A stretch of DNA of 64,000 bases. Source: Rhodanobacter sp. 7MK24. GTDB lineage: Bacteria > Pseudomonadota > Gammaproteobacteria > Xanthomonadales > Rhodanobacteraceae. Below are positions 10,766 to 19,481 of the stretch, in pieces. Positions within the stretch are counted from its first letter, which is position 1, and every line of letters starts with the position of its first letter. The translations under genes were made by a program, and so were the position numbers. The stretch is from NCBI RefSeq assembly GCF_014842995.1, contig NZ_JACYXL010000009.1, positions 1-64,000 on the forward strand. Reading direction: 5' to 3'. The notes below the pieces were generated by a model. The model saw only the letters and a program-made list of their open reading frames with translations, did no database searches and was not told where the DNA came from.

Positions 10766-11032
10766 AAAGCCTGTCCATGATTTCCAAGCACCCCGCGCCG
10801 GAAGCTGTTTGCGCGCAGGCCAAGGAAGAGTGAGGGAGTGGACGCCGGTCCACGAACGAATGATGACGCAGGAATGCGGGCAAGCAGACCCGGCCCAAAG
10901 CGTTGCCATCCGATAGCCGCCATGCCGCAGTGCGCGGCTTGGCCTGAACACCGGTCAGGCTCGTGCCACGCACCGCTACCGGATGGTCATTGGACGACAA
11001 CGCGGAGTACCTGGAAATCATGGACAGGCTCT
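10766..11032. repeat. MITE-like element filling the parA-parB spacer
   Basis: Two 32-bp inverted arms at 10766-10797 and 11001-11032 match at 28 of 32 positions and share an uninterrupted 20-bp core (AGCCTGTCCATGATTTCC plus one base on either side). The roughly 200 bp between them carries a small hairpin (GTGGAC/GTCCAC at 10838-10853) and no supportable gene. The right arm runs into the last base of the parA stop codon and the left arm begins 4 bp from the parB ATG. Nearly the whole spacer is therefore the element. Terminal inverted repeats without a transposase gene are typical of miniature transposable elements (inference). Confidence 0.65.
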
Positions 11033-11919
11033 TAATCCCGATGATTGGCAGCGGGCGCCTTGAGCGCCATGCCTTGCACGCTCCGCGCGGGCGGCTCGGC
11101 GGCGTCTTCGGGTTCGGCAGCGTCGCTGGCTTCGACCGGTACCGGTATCGGCGGCAGGCCACGCTCACGGCGGATGATTTCGCCGGCGAGTCCGATGTAG
11201 GCGATCGCACCGCGCGAACTGCGATCGTAGAGATGGATAGGCTGGCCGTGGCTGGGCGCTTCGGCGAGGCGGATATTGCGCGGAATGATGGAGCGCAGCA
11301 CCTTGTCGCCGAAGTGCGCGGTGAGCTGCGCCGACACTTCGTTGCCGAGGTTGTTGCGCACGTCGTACATGGTGCGCAGCAGGCCCTCGATTTCCAGCTT
11401 GGGATTCAGGCGCTGGCGCACCGCTTTGACCGTTTCCAGCAGGCTTGAAAGACCTTCCAGCGCGAAAAATTCGCATTGCACCGGTATCAGCACGCCGTCC
11501 GCCGCGGTGAGCGCGTTGAGCGTGAGCAGGTTCAGCGTGGGCGGGCAATCGACGAGGATGGTGTCGTAGCGGTTGGCCACCGAGGCCAGCTGTTCCTTCA
11601 GGCGGTGCTCGCGCGCCAGCGTGTCCATCAGCTTCAGTTCGGCGGCGGTGAGGTCGCCGTTGCCCGGCAGCAGGTCGTAATGGGCATCGGTGGTGACCAC
11701 GGCATCGGCCACCGCGGCTTCTTCCAGCAGTACCGCGCAGCCGTTGGGTCGCGCTTCGTGCTTGTTCACCCCGGAGGCCGTGGTGGCATTGCCTTGCGGA
11801 TCGAGGTCGACGAGCAACACGCGGCGCTTCGCCGCGGCCAGCGCCGCCGCGAGGTTCACTGCCGAGGTGGTCTTGCCGACGCCGCCCTTCTGGTTGGCGA
11901 CAGCGATGATGCGTGCCAT
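11032..11919 (-). CDS. parA: Chromosome-partitioning ATPase ParA (Soj)
   Basis: The 295-aa Walker-type ATPase binds nucleoid DNA and is driven by ParB-parS complexes to separate origins. The deviant Walker A KGGVGKTTSAVNLAAALA begins near residue 11, followed by VLLVDLDPQGNATTASGV, Walker B ILVDCPPTLNLLTLNAL, and IPRNIRLAEAPSHGQPI. The C-terminal 35 residues are Pro/Ala-rich and poorly conserved. The stop codon abuts the inverted repeat of the spacer element, so the tail may have been altered by insertion. rsmG lies 47 bp upstream on the same strand. Confidence 0.97.
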   Translation of the reverse strand: MARIIAVANQKGGVGKTTSAVNLAAALAAAKRRVLLVDLDPQGNATTASGVNKHEARPNGCAVLLEEAAVADAVVTTDAHYDLLPGNGDLTAAELKLMDTLAREHRLKEQLASVANRYDTILVDCPPTLNLLTLNALTAADGVLIPVQCEFFALEGLSSLLETVKAVRQRLNPKLEIEGLLRTMYDVRNNLGNEVSAQLTAHFGDKVLRSIIPRNIRLAEAPSHGQPIHLYDRSSRGAIAYIGLAGEIIRRERGLPPIPVPVEASDAAEPEDAAEPPARSVQGMALKAPAANHRD

Positions 11920-11966
11920 GTCGTCGTTTCGTGTGCGCGAAAGGGGATCTAGATTAGCAGCCGGAT

Positions 11967-12602
11967 TCAGCTTGCGCTGCGGCCGAGCACGACCAGGCTG
12001 CGCTCGGCGTCCAATCCCGGCACGGCGAGCGCGTGGATGCCGCGCACTGCGAAGCCGGGCGGCACGCCGGGCAATTCCTCGTCCGGCGCCTTGCCCTTCA
12101 TCGCCAGCCAGATGCCGTCCGGCGCCAGCAGGTGGCCGCCCCAGCCGAGCATGTCGGCGAGGCTGGCGAAGGCGCGCGCCGTGATGCAGTCGAATGTGCC
12201 CTCCACCTCTTCCACCCGCGACTGGACTGCACGCACGCCGTCGAGCTTCAGCGCACGGATCGCCTCGCGCAGGAAGCGCACCTTCTTGCCGTTGGAATCC
12301 ACCAGCAGGAGCTGTCGCCCTGGTGCGGCAATGGCCAGCACGATGCCTGGGAGGCCGGGACCGGTGCCGAGGTCGGCCAGGGTCTCGCCCTGAACGTAAG
12401 GCAGGATCGCCAGCGAGTCGAGCAGGTGGCGGGTAACCATCTCAGCTGGATCGCGGATCGCGGTGAGATTGTAGGTCGCGTTCCAGCGCTCCAGCAGGGC
12501 CTGGTAATCCAGCAGGCGTTCCACCGCATCCGCAGGCAGGACGAGGCCAAGCGCGGCGATGCCTTGTTCAAGGCGGGCCTGCAGGGCGGCGCGGAGGCTC
12601 AT
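11967..12602 (-). CDS. rsmG: 16S rRNA (guanine527-N7)-methyltransferase RsmG
   Basis: The 211-aa SAM-dependent methyltransferase makes m7G527 in 16S rRNA; its loss gives low-level streptomycin resistance in other bacteria. The SAM site is ADLGTGPGLPGIVLAIA, with VDSNGKKVRFLREA next and RAFASLADMLGW further on. N-terminal YQALLERWNATYNLTAIRDP is family-typical. ATG 12602 follows AGGA. It leads an rsmG-parA-parB cluster. The usual neighbour mnmG is not here; an SPFH gene occupies that place. Confidence 0.95.
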   Translation of the reverse strand: MSLRAALQARLEQGIAALGLVLPADAVERLLDYQALLERWNATYNLTAIRDPAEMVTRHLLDSLAILPYVQGETLADLGTGPGLPGIVLAIAAPGRQLLLVDSNGKKVRFLREAIRALKLDGVRAVQSRVEEVEGTFDCITARAFASLADMLGWGGHLLAPDGIWLAMKGKAPDEELPGVPPGFAVRGIHALAVPGLDAERSLVVLGRSAS

Positions 12603-12721
12603 GCGGGATCCTGTGCAATGGTGGGCCGGCCAGTATCCGGCGAAACAATGCTCGCGGTCATTCATGTTCGATCGCAAGCATCAAATCGGCGGCCATCCCG
12701 TAGCCGCGCTACTTAAGTCAG

Positions 12722-12749
12722 GAAAAACAAAAACCCGCCAGACGGCGGG
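12722..12749 (-). terminator. Rho-independent terminator of the SPFH gene
   Basis: On the minus strand the stem CCCGCC-GTCT-GGCGGG is followed directly by TTTTTGTTTTTCC. It lies 68 bp past the stop of the gene at 12817. Confidence 0.85.
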
Positions 12750-12816
12750 CCAAAGCTTTCTCAACTCCCCTGTGCGCGGGCGCTCTAGGGCGGCCCTGCG
12801 CAGTGTCGTCCTGCCC

Positions 12817-13272
12817 TCAGGCGGCGAGATCCAGTTCCACACGGGTGACCATCACGCCACGCGGGCGCAACATGCCATTGAGGCTCTGCTTGAGTTGCTG
12901 GCCCAGCGCGCGCTGATCGGCAGCCGCCTCGACCTTGCCTTGCAATGCTTCCACCGCGCCACGGCGAATCAATTGGTCGGCCTGCTCGATCATGGCATCG
13001 GCGCGCTCGGGCTCCAGCACCTGCCAGTACACCGTGCCGCGCACGTCGCCCGCATCGACCAGCGGCTCCTCGAAACGCAGCACCCGGCCACCCAGGTCGA
13101 TGCGATGTCCTACCCGATCCAGCAGCGGCAGCACCAGATGGATGCCCGGCTGCAGCAGACGCACCGTCTTGCCGCGGCGATAAAGGCTGCAGACCTGCCC
13201 GGCCGGAACGCGCTTCACCATGAACGCGACGAGCACGAACAGGCTGAGGACAATGAGAATCGAAGCAGACAT
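12817..13272 (-). CDS. Short SPFH/band-7 domain protein (slipin-like)
   Basis: The 151-aa protein has an N-terminal transmembrane helix (SILIVLSLFVLVAFMV). A band-7 core follows: KRVPAGQVCSLYRRGKTVRL, LQPGIHLVLPLLDRVGHRID and TVYWQVLEPERADAMIEQAD. Slipins and stomatins are usually 250 aa or more; this one ends soon after the SPFH domain (VMVTRVELDLAA) and lacks the coiled-coil tail. It probably forms membrane-associated oligomers, with partner unknown. Its own terminator and AT-rich upstream DNA mark it as a single-gene unit. Confidence 0.75.
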   Translation of the reverse strand: MSASILIVLSLFVLVAFMVKRVPAGQVCSLYRRGKTVRLLQPGIHLVLPLLDRVGHRIDLGGRVLRFEEPLVDAGDVRGTVYWQVLEPERADAMIEQADQLIRRGAVEALQGKVEAAADQRALGQQLKQSLNGMLRPRGVMVTRVELDLAA

Positions 13273-13635
13273 GACTTTAAAATCAGTAGGTTATGTATTG
13301 ATTGTTACGCTTTGACTGGAGGTTAAGCATACAGCCAGTTGAAGCTTGAAGATTAATTTTTATTTAACGCCTATGCCGGGCAACTTGCAAGCCCCTGAAT
13401 CCAAGGCCTTTGTCGGCATCAATCCCTTTGCACTGAAGGATTAAGCATCAGCCGTACCAGCCGCTGCCGCTGGAGACACGCCCAAGCAGAAAGGGCCCGC
13501 AATCGGGCTGGCGATCACAGGCTGCATGTCGATCCGGTTGGCTTTTCGCGACAGCGCGGCTGTCGCCACAATCGTATCCACCGTGCACGGCCAAGCCCCG
13601 GCCAGCTTGGCCGGGGCAATTGAGGACGCAGCGCG
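13273..13635. other. Spacer between SPFH gene and pirin gene
   Basis: No gene is supported in these 363 bases. The left third (13273-13375) is distinctly AT-rich for this genome and probably holds the SPFH-gene promoter. The right end holds the pirin terminator hairpin. The middle has only short frames without ribosome sites. Confidence 0.5.
13595..13617. terminator. Hairpin downstream of pirin gene
   Basis: A perfect 10-bp GC-rich stem GCCCCGGCCA / TGGCCGGGGC with loop GCT lies 19 bp after the pirin stop. No long T-run follows, but stem strength and position support termination. Confidence 0.55.
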
Positions 13636-14469
13636 TCAGAACTTGCCGGCGCGGAAGTCGGCGATGGCCTCGTGGATCTGCTCGGGCGTGTTCATCACGA
13701 ACGGTCCATAGCGCGCCACCGACTCGCCCAGGGGCCGGCCTGCGACCAGCAGCACGCGTGCCGGTTCGTCGCCACCACCGATGCACACGCTTTCACCCGT
13801 CGACAGCACCGCCAGTTCGCTGCGCGCGAGCTTGTCGCCGGCCACCCGGGCATCGGTACCGTCGAACACGTATGCGAAGGCGTGGTGGCCTTCGGGCAGG
13901 GGAATCTCCACCTGGGCACCCGGTTCGATCGCGATGTCCATGTACACCGGCGCGGTGACGATGCCGGCCACCGGCCCGACGGCGCCGGCCAGCTCGCCGG
14001 CGATCACCTTCACCGTCACGCCGGCGGCCGGATGCACCACGGGAATGCGCTCGGGACCGATGTCCTGGTAGCGCGGCGCGGTCATCTTGTCGCTGGCGGG
14101 CAGGTTCACCCACAGCTGGAAACCCCACATCAGACCGTTTTCCTGCTGCGGCATTTCCGAATGCAGGATGCCGCGACCGGCGGTCATCCACTGCACGCTG
14201 CCGGGTACCAGATCGCCGCGGTTGCCGTGGTTGTCGCCGTGCTGCATGTGGCCGGCCAGCATGTAGGTGACCGTCTCGAAGCCGCGGTGCGGATGCTCGG
14301 GGAACCCCGCGATGTAGTCGTCGGCACTGTCAGAACGGAACTCGTCCAGCAGCAGGAAGGGATCGAGCATGTCCAGCCCGGGCTGGCCGATGATGCGCTT
14401 CAGCTTCACGCCCGCGCCGTCGGCGGTGTCGATGCCGCGGATGCGGCGTAGGATGCGGCGTTCGCTCAT
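13636..14469 (-). CDS. Pirin family protein (bicupin)
   Basis: The 277-aa double beta-helix protein has the N-terminal cupin metal site in FPEHPHRGFETVTYMLAG, with the further His and Glu in GRGILHSEMPQQENG. The C-terminal cupin includes EIPLPEGHHAFAYVFDG. Bacterial pirins bind iron or nickel; some have quercetin dioxygenase activity and others regulate partner enzymes, so the role here is open. ATG 14469 follows CCGGAG. It is a single-gene unit followed by a strong hairpin. Confidence 0.92.
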   Translation of the reverse strand: MSERRILRRIRGIDTADGAGVKLKRIIGQPGLDMLDPFLLLDEFRSDSADDYIAGFPEHPHRGFETVTYMLAGHMQHGDNHGNRGDLVPGSVQWMTAGRGILHSEMPQQENGLMWGFQLWVNLPASDKMTAPRYQDIGPERIPVVHPAAGVTVKVIAGELAGAVGPVAGIVTAPVYMDIAIEPGAQVEIPLPEGHHAFAYVFDGTDARVAGDKLARSELAVLSTGESVCIGGGDEPARVLLVAGRPLGESVARYGPFVMNTPEQIHEAIADFRAGKF

Positions 14470-14574
14470 GACGGTGCTCCGGTTGAAGGAATGCCGCCTA
14501 AGATGCGCGCACGGCGCGCATTACCCAAGCGCCATGCGGGGAACGGATTGTTCCCACGATGCAACGATCCCAAC

Positions 14575-15321
14575 TCAGCCCAGCCAGCGGAATGCGCGGC
14601 GCAGTTCCGCTTCTGCGTTCTCCAGATAGCAGCGGCCGTGGGCGAGGATGATCCGTCGCGGCTGCCAGACCATGATCTGCTGCAGGCAGATGCGGGCGCG
14701 GGCTCTGTCGCGGAAGGTGAAGCGCATGTCCAGCGGGGTCTTGCCGTCGGGATCGAGCACGCCACCTAACCGCGCGATCCAGCGCATTGCTGTCCCCAGC
14801 TTTGCCGGCTCGAAGTTCTCGATCAGATCCGCAAGGATCAGCGTGGCGCTGGCACGGTGCAGGAACACTATTTCCTCGATCGCGCGGCTGCCGCGGAAAT
14901 GCAGTTGATCGAGATCGCCGGCCCAGACCGGCTCGGACACGTCGCCCAGATCGGCATCGAAGGCGACCTTGATCTTCTGGTCAGCCGCGCGTTCGCGCAC
15001 ACCAGGCGACGCCCAGGCGACAGCATCCGGATAACGCTGCTTCCATGCGGCAATGTATGCGTAGTGCAGTTTGTTCGGCGAGACCAGGTGGCGCACGGGC
15101 CCCAGCGCATCGATCGCTGCGAAAAGCGCCGTATCGGGCTCGATCGGCGAATGGCACCATAGACCGCCGTCGGCCAGCCGCGCCACGGTCATGCGGGTGG
15201 GAAACGGCGCGCTGCCGCCCAGCGCGACCATGCGCACGATTGGACCGTCGACAATCCACAGTCCGGGCGCAACCGTCTTCAGCGAATTCAGCGGCTCATA
15301 GAGTGGTGAGGCGGCATGCAT
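14575..15321 (-). CDS. DUF4336 family protein (metallo-hydrolase-like)
   Basis: The 248-aa protein matches DUF4336: an N-terminal PLNSLKTVAPGLWIVDGP, then MTVARLADGGLWCHSPI, LVSPNKLHYAYIAAWKQRYP, and RRIILAHGRCY near the end. The family resembles metallo-beta-lactamase folds that have lost part of the canonical HXHXDH motif, as here, where only scattered His/Asp remain. No reaction is established. ATG 15321 follows GGGACAG; the upstream in-frame ATG at 15339 is less likely. Confidence 0.75.
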   Translation of the reverse strand: MHAASPLYEPLNSLKTVAPGLWIVDGPIVRMVALGGSAPFPTRMTVARLADGGLWCHSPIEPDTALFAAIDALGPVRHLVSPNKLHYAYIAAWKQRYPDAVAWASPGVRERAADQKIKVAFDADLGDVSEPVWAGDLDQLHFRGSRAIEEIVFLHRASATLILADLIENFEPAKLGTAMRWIARLGGVLDPDGKTPLDMRFTFRDRARARICLQQIMVWQPRRIILAHGRCYLENAEAELRRAFRWLG

Positions 15322-15355
15322 GCGTCTGTCCCTGCCCACCCCAACCTGCCCGCGA

Positions 15356-16042
15356 TCAATGCACCCAGTGCCCGCTGCGGTGTCGCGGTGCCGTACCTTC
15401 CTGGATTTCCGGTTCGCTGTGCCGCTGCACCATCGCTTCCAGCTCGGCTTCGTTAACGGGCTTGGCCAGCCAGTACTGGCCCACGGCGCCGAGCACTGCG
15501 GGGATCTGCGTGAGGCAGTCGTCGTATTCCTCGTCGCTGAGCTTCTCGAACTCGGCTTCGGCGCTGAGCACGCCGTCGTCGACCGCCAGCGCCATCACCG
15601 GTCCCAGCAATTCCATCAGTTGCGGATCATCGGCGAGGCGGCTTTCCCACAACGCAGCGCGCAGGTCGATGCCGCGGCTGAAGCCTTCGCACCAGCCGGC
15701 GGCGGAAAGCGCGGGGCCGGTGTCGGTATCGATCTCGCCCAGGATGGGCTCATAGGCGTCCACATCGAGTTCGGCGCTGATCGAGTCGTTGAGCTTGGCC
15801 AGCAGTGCCAGCACGCGGTTGCCTTCGGCTTCGTCGTCGAAGGGTTCGTGCAAGACTTCAGGCAGCCATTCGTCCGGCAACACCTGCAGGGGGCCGACCG
15901 CGAGCGCGCTGAGCAAACCGTGTACGCCATCCAGCAGCAGGTGGGTGTCATTCTCCTGCGTATGGGCACGCAGGTAGCGATCCAGTTCGTCGAGCTCTTC
16001 GTCGGTGAGCGAGCTGGGCCAGTCGGTCTTGCTTGTATTCAT
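15356..16042 (-). CDS. UPF0149 (YecA/YgfB) family protein
   Basis: The 228-aa acidic all-helical protein is of the YgfB/YecA group. It starts [20 protein letters not shown] and has the family segments VHGLLSALAVGPLQVLPDEW, GYYW-like QIPAVLGAVGQYW, and a region rich in Glu/Asp. Some members modulate regulators, such as Pseudomonas YgfB on AlpA; the function here is unknown. The ATG overlaps the stop codon of exonuclease III (TGATG), so the two are translationally coupled. A GTG directly before it is an alternative start. Confidence 0.8.
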   Translation of the reverse strand: MNTSKTDWPSSLTDEELDELDRYLRAHTQENDTHLLLDGVHGLLSALAVGPLQVLPDEWLPEVLHEPFDDEAEGNRVLALLAKLNDSISAELDVDAYEPILGEIDTDTGPALSAAGWCEGFSRGIDLRAALWESRLADDPQLMELLGPVMALAVDDGVLSAEAEFEKLSDEEYDDCLTQIPAVLGAVGQYWLAKPVNEAELEAMVQRHSEPEIQEGTAPRHRSGHWVH

Positions 16043-16818
16043 CACGTATCCAATTCCAGCGTCACCGGCGTGTGGTCGGAAGGGCGTTCCCAGCGACGCG
16101 GTTCGCGATCGATCGCGGCGGTGCTGGCGGCGGATTTCAAGGCCTCGCCGAGCAGGATCAGGTCAATGCGCAGGCCCATGTTGCGCCGGAACGCGGCCTG
16201 TCGGTAGTCCCACCAGCTGAAGTGGCCGCCCTCGGACTGGAACAGCCGGAAGCTGTCGTGCAGCCCGAGATCCGTGATGGCCTTGAGCGCGGCGCGCTCG
16301 GGCGGCGAACAGAGGATGTCTTCGCCCCATGCGGCGGGGTCGTGTACGTCGCGGTCGTCGGGCGCGATGTTGAAATCGCCCAGCACCACCAGCTTGGGGT
16401 GTCGCGCAATTTCGGCCTCAAGAAACGCGCGCACGCGTTCCAGCCAATGCAGCTTGTAGGCGTACTTCTCATCGCCCACCGCCTTGCCGTTGACGACGTA
16501 GAGATCGACGATGCGCAAACCACCCACGCTGGCGGCGAGGATGCGCCGCTGCGGGTCGTCCAGGCCCGGGATGTCGGTGACCACGTCGGCGAAATCGCCC
16601 AGCTCCGCGCGAGCGAGGATCGCCACGCCGTTGTAGGTCTTCTGCCCGGAAAACACCGTGTGGTAGCCGGCGGCGGCGAGCTCGGCGGCGGGGAATTTCG
16701 CATCCTCCAGCTTGGTTTCCTGCAGCGCCACGATGTCCGGCCTGGCGTCCACCAGCCACTGCAAAAGCTGCGGCAGGCGCACCTTCAGCGAGTTCACGTT
16801 CCACGAGGCGATCTTCAT
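16042..16818 (-). CDS. xth: Exodeoxyribonuclease III
   Basis: The 258-aa AP endonuclease and 3'-5' exonuclease acts in base-excision repair. Motifs of the EEP fold are [49 protein letters not shown] (catalytic Asp/Asn) and C-terminal [11 protein letters not shown] with [10 protein letters not shown]. The length is near E. coli XthA (268). The start is fixed by the first beta-strand. A TACAAT box only 6 nt before the ATG and no ribosome site point to a leaderless transcript. It is coupled to the UPF0149 gene downstream. Confidence 0.95.
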   Translation of the reverse strand: MKIASWNVNSLKVRLPQLLQWLVDARPDIVALQETKLEDAKFPAAELAAAGYHTVFSGQKTYNGVAILARAELGDFADVVTDIPGLDDPQRRILAASVGGLRIVDLYVVNGKAVGDEKYAYKLHWLERVRAFLEAEIARHPKLVVLGDFNIAPDDRDVHDPAAWGEDILCSPPERAALKAITDLGLHDSFRLFQSEGGHFSWWDYRQAAFRRNMGLRIDLILLGEALKSAASTAAIDREPRRWERPSDHTPVTLELDT

Positions 16819-16824
16819 GCGGGT

Positions 16825-16830
16825 ATTGTA
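16825..16830 (-). promoter_or_regulatory. -10 box placed for a leaderless transcript (xth)
   Basis: TACAAT on the minus strand is 6 nt (ACCCGC) from the ATG. No Shine-Dalgarno can fit between a transcript start and the start codon. Confidence 0.5.
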
Positions 16831-16997
16831 AGGGATGGTTTCCAGCTGAACCGTTGACGGCCCCAACCGGCGCCACGGCCGTTTTCCATGTATGCTCGCG
16901 ACGGCAAGAGCCGGGGAGGACTCGGATTTCCTGCTCCATGTTGCGGTCAGGCACACCCGTCCGGCCGCGATTCATTCATGTTTCAAAGGTATGTGTC

Positions 16998-17207
16998 ATG
17001 TCGGAACGTCAGAGCGGTACGGTTAAGTGGTTCAACGATGCCAAGGGCTTCGGCTTCATTACGCCGGAAAGCGGTGAAGACCTGTTCGTGCATTTCCGCG
17101 CGATCCAGGGCAATGGCTTCAAGTCGCTGCAGGAAGGCGAGCGCGTCACTTTCGTCGTCACCAAGGGCCCGAAGGGCCTGCAGGCCGAGGAAGTGCAGAA
17201 GGCCTAA
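16998..17207 (+). CDS. Cold-shock domain protein (CspA family)
   Basis: The 69-aa single OB-fold RNA/ssDNA-binding protein has RNP1 KGFGFITPE and RNP2 DLFVHFRAI, preceded by GTVKWFNDA. The family acts as RNA chaperones that melt structure in mRNAs; many members are constitutive rather than cold-induced, and sequence alone does not say which this is. A leader of up to about 180 bp separates it from xth, which is transcribed the other way. A strong terminator follows, so it is monocistronic. Confidence 0.95.
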   Translation: MSERQSGTVKWFNDAKGFGFITPESGEDLFVHFRAIQGNGFKSLQEGERVTFVVTKGPKGLQAEEVQKA

Positions 17208-17230
17208 GCCTCTGCACTCCGCCGCCTGGG

Positions 17231-17260
17231 AAAGCCCGCCGCAAGGCGGGCTTTTTCTTT
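17231..17260 (+). terminator. Rho-independent terminator of the cold-shock gene
   Basis: The stem AAAGCCCGCC / GGCGGGCTTT with loop GCAA is followed by TTTCTTT, starting 24 bp after the stop codon. Confidence 0.92.
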
Positions 17261-17325
17261 GGAGGCGCGGCCATGAATGGCTGTTCGATTGATTCTGGAT
17301 CGCAGCCGACCGCCGACCGGCTCGT

Positions 17326-19386
17326 TCAGTCCAGCAAACCGTGGCTGCGCAGCAATGCTTCCGGCTCGGGCTTGCGACCGCGGAAGGCCACGAAGCTTTC
17401 CAATGCCGGACGGCTTGCGCCCACGGAAAGCACTTCGCAGCGGAAGCGCGCGCCGGTAACGGGATCGATCACGCTGCCAGCCTGCTTCGCCGCATCCTCG
17501 AACGCGCCGAACGCGTCGGCACTGAGCAGCTCTGCCCACAGGTAGCTGTAGTACCCCGCCGCGTAGCCGCCGGCGAAGATATGCGAGAACGCATGCGGGA
17601 AGCGCTGCCACGCCGGAGGATGCAGCACCGCCACCTGCTTGCGTGCCTGTTCCAGCACGACCAGTGCCCGCGCGCCTTCGGCGGGGTCGTAGCCGAGGTG
17701 CAGGCTGAAGTCGAACAGCGCGAATTCCAGCTGGCGCACCAGGAACAGGCCGGCGTGGAAATGACGCGCGGCGAGCATGCGCTGGAACAGTTCTTCCGGC
17801 AGCGGCTCGCCGGTCTGCCAATGGCGTGCGAACAGGTCTAGTGCCTCCCGATTCCAGCCGAAGTTCTCCATGAACTGGCTGGGCAGCTCCACCGCATCCC
17901 ACTCCACGCCGTCGATGCCGCCGATCGAGGGCAGGGCGATTTCGGTGAGCAGGTGGTGCAGGCCGTGGCCGAATTCGTGAAACAGGGTGAGCACGTCGTC
18001 ATGCGTGAGCAGCGCGGGCCGGCCTTCGGTGGGCGGCGCGAAGTTGCAGGTGAGGAAGGCCACCGGCAGCTGCTTCGCGGCGCCATCGTCGAAGCGGGCG
18101 CGGCAGACGTCCATCCACGCGCCACCGCGCTTGCCGTTGCGCGCATAGAGATCGACATAGGCGCCGGCAAACACGCGGCCGTCGGCATCCATCACGTCGT
18201 AGTAGCGTACGTCCGGATGCCATACGTCGACGCCATCGCGGGGGGCAAGCGTGATGCCGTAGAGTTTGCGCACGATGGCCCACAGCCCATCGACCACCGC
18301 GGGCAGCGGGAAATAGGGCTTGAGCTGCTCCTCGTCTAGCGCGTAGTTCTTCTGGCGCAGCTTTTCGGAGCTGTAGCCGACATCCCACGATTCCAGGTTG
18401 TCGAGCTTGAGTTCCTCGTGTGCGAACTGGCGCAGAGTGGCCAGCTCACGCTGCGCCACCGGCTTCGCGCGCGCGGCGAGGTCACCCAAAAACTCCATAA
18501 CCTCGGTGGGCGAGCCGGCCATCTTGGTGGCCAGCGATTCCTCTGCCGTATTGGCGAAGCCGAGCAGCTGCGCGGCCTCATGGCGCAGCGCCATGATCTT
18601 CTCGATACGCGCGGAGTTGTCGTACTTGCCGGCGTGCGGGCCCTGGTCGGAAGCGCGCGTCTGGTAGGCCCAGTACACGCGTTCGCGCAGGCCGCGATTG
18701 TCGGCATAGGTAAGCACGGCCTGCACGCTGGGCTGCTTCAGCGTGACCAGGTAGCCGTCCAGGTCCTGGTCCTTGGCGTACTGGCGCAGCACCGCAAGGC
18801 CGGATTCTGGGATGCCGGCGAGATCGCGCTCGTCGGTGACGTGCTCGTGCCAGGCGTCGGTGGCGTCCAGCACCGCGTTGGAGAACTCGGTGGAGAGCCT
18901 CGACAGCTCGACGCCGATCTCGCGGAAGCGGCTGCGCGCAGGTTCCTCCAGCGACACGCCGGAGAGCCTGAAGTCGCGCAGCGCGTGTTCCACCAATGCG
19001 CGCTCGGGCCGCGACAGCGCGGCGAAACCCGGCGCGTCGGCCACCGCCTGCACGGCGGCGTACAGGTCGCGGTTCTGGCCCTGCGCGATGGCGTGTTCGG
19101 TGAGTTTCTCCTCGGCCGGCCCGTAGGCCTCTCGCAGCGCGGGGCTGTCCGCCACCGAGTGCAGGTGCGACACCGGCGCCCAGGCGCGGGCGAGGCGCTG
19201 GCCCAGGCGCTCCTGCGCCAGCATCACATGCGCGAAATCGCGCAGCGCGCCGGGGGCGATGATCGCAGCGATTGCGGCATCGTCGTCGGCGAGGATATCG
19301 GCGATGGCCGGTGCCACATGCTCGGGACGGATGCGGGAAAACGCCGGCAGTGCATCATCGGCCAGCAGGGGATTGTCTTGGGTCAT
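17326..19386 (-). CDS. prlC: Oligopeptidase A (M3 metallopeptidase)
   Basis: The 686-aa cytosolic zinc peptidase degrades short peptides, including cleaved signal peptides. The catalytic HEFGHGLHHLL is near residue 469 with the third ligand Glu in GVEWDAVELPSQFMENFGWN. C-terminal FAGGYAAGYYSYLWAEL binds substrate. The N-terminus MTQDNPLLADDALPAFSRI matches the PrlC prodomain, and ATG 19386 follows GGAGCACTTT. The size equals E. coli PrlC (680). It diverges from the cNMP-patatin gene, 95 bp away. Confidence 0.95.
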   Translation of the reverse strand: MTQDNPLLADDALPAFSRIRPEHVAPAIADILADDDAAIAAIIAPGALRDFAHVMLAQERLGQRLARAWAPVSHLHSVADSPALREAYGPAEEKLTEHAIAQGQNRDLYAAVQAVADAPGFAALSRPERALVEHALRDFRLSGVSLEEPARSRFREIGVELSRLSTEFSNAVLDATDAWHEHVTDERDLAGIPESGLAVLRQYAKDQDLDGYLVTLKQPSVQAVLTYADNRGLRERVYWAYQTRASDQGPHAGKYDNSARIEKIMALRHEAAQLLGFANTAEESLATKMAGSPTEVMEFLGDLAARAKPVAQRELATLRQFAHEELKLDNLESWDVGYSSEKLRQKNYALDEEQLKPYFPLPAVVDGLWAIVRKLYGITLAPRDGVDVWHPDVRYYDVMDADGRVFAGAYVDLYARNGKRGGAWMDVCRARFDDGAAKQLPVAFLTCNFAPPTEGRPALLTHDDVLTLFHEFGHGLHHLLTEIALPSIGGIDGVEWDAVELPSQFMENFGWNREALDLFARHWQTGEPLPEELFQRMLAARHFHAGLFLVRQLEFALFDFSLHLGYDPAEGARALVVLEQARKQVAVLHPPAWQRFPHAFSHIFAGGYAAGYYSYLWAELLSADAFGAFEDAAKQAGSVIDPVTGARFRCEVLSVGASRPALESFVAFRGRKPEPEALLRSHGLLD

Positions 19387-19468
19387 AAAGTGCTCCTTTC
19401 CGACGCGAAGCGTGGCGACCACACCGGGCGAAATCAAGCGCGACGACACCGCCCTCACGGCGCCGAAG

Positions 19469-19474
19469 TAGCAT
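19469..19474 (+). promoter_or_regulatory. -10 box placed for a leaderless transcript (cNMP-patatin)
   Basis: TAGCAT ends 7 nt before the ATG at 19482. No ribosome site is present in TGCCGCC. Confidence 0.4.
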
Positions 19475-19481
19475 TGCCGCC

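Noticed and set aside
13448-13786. Short minus-strand frame between the SPFH and pirin genes
   Set aside because: It runs through the pirin terminator and into the pirin gene in another frame, with no start signal.
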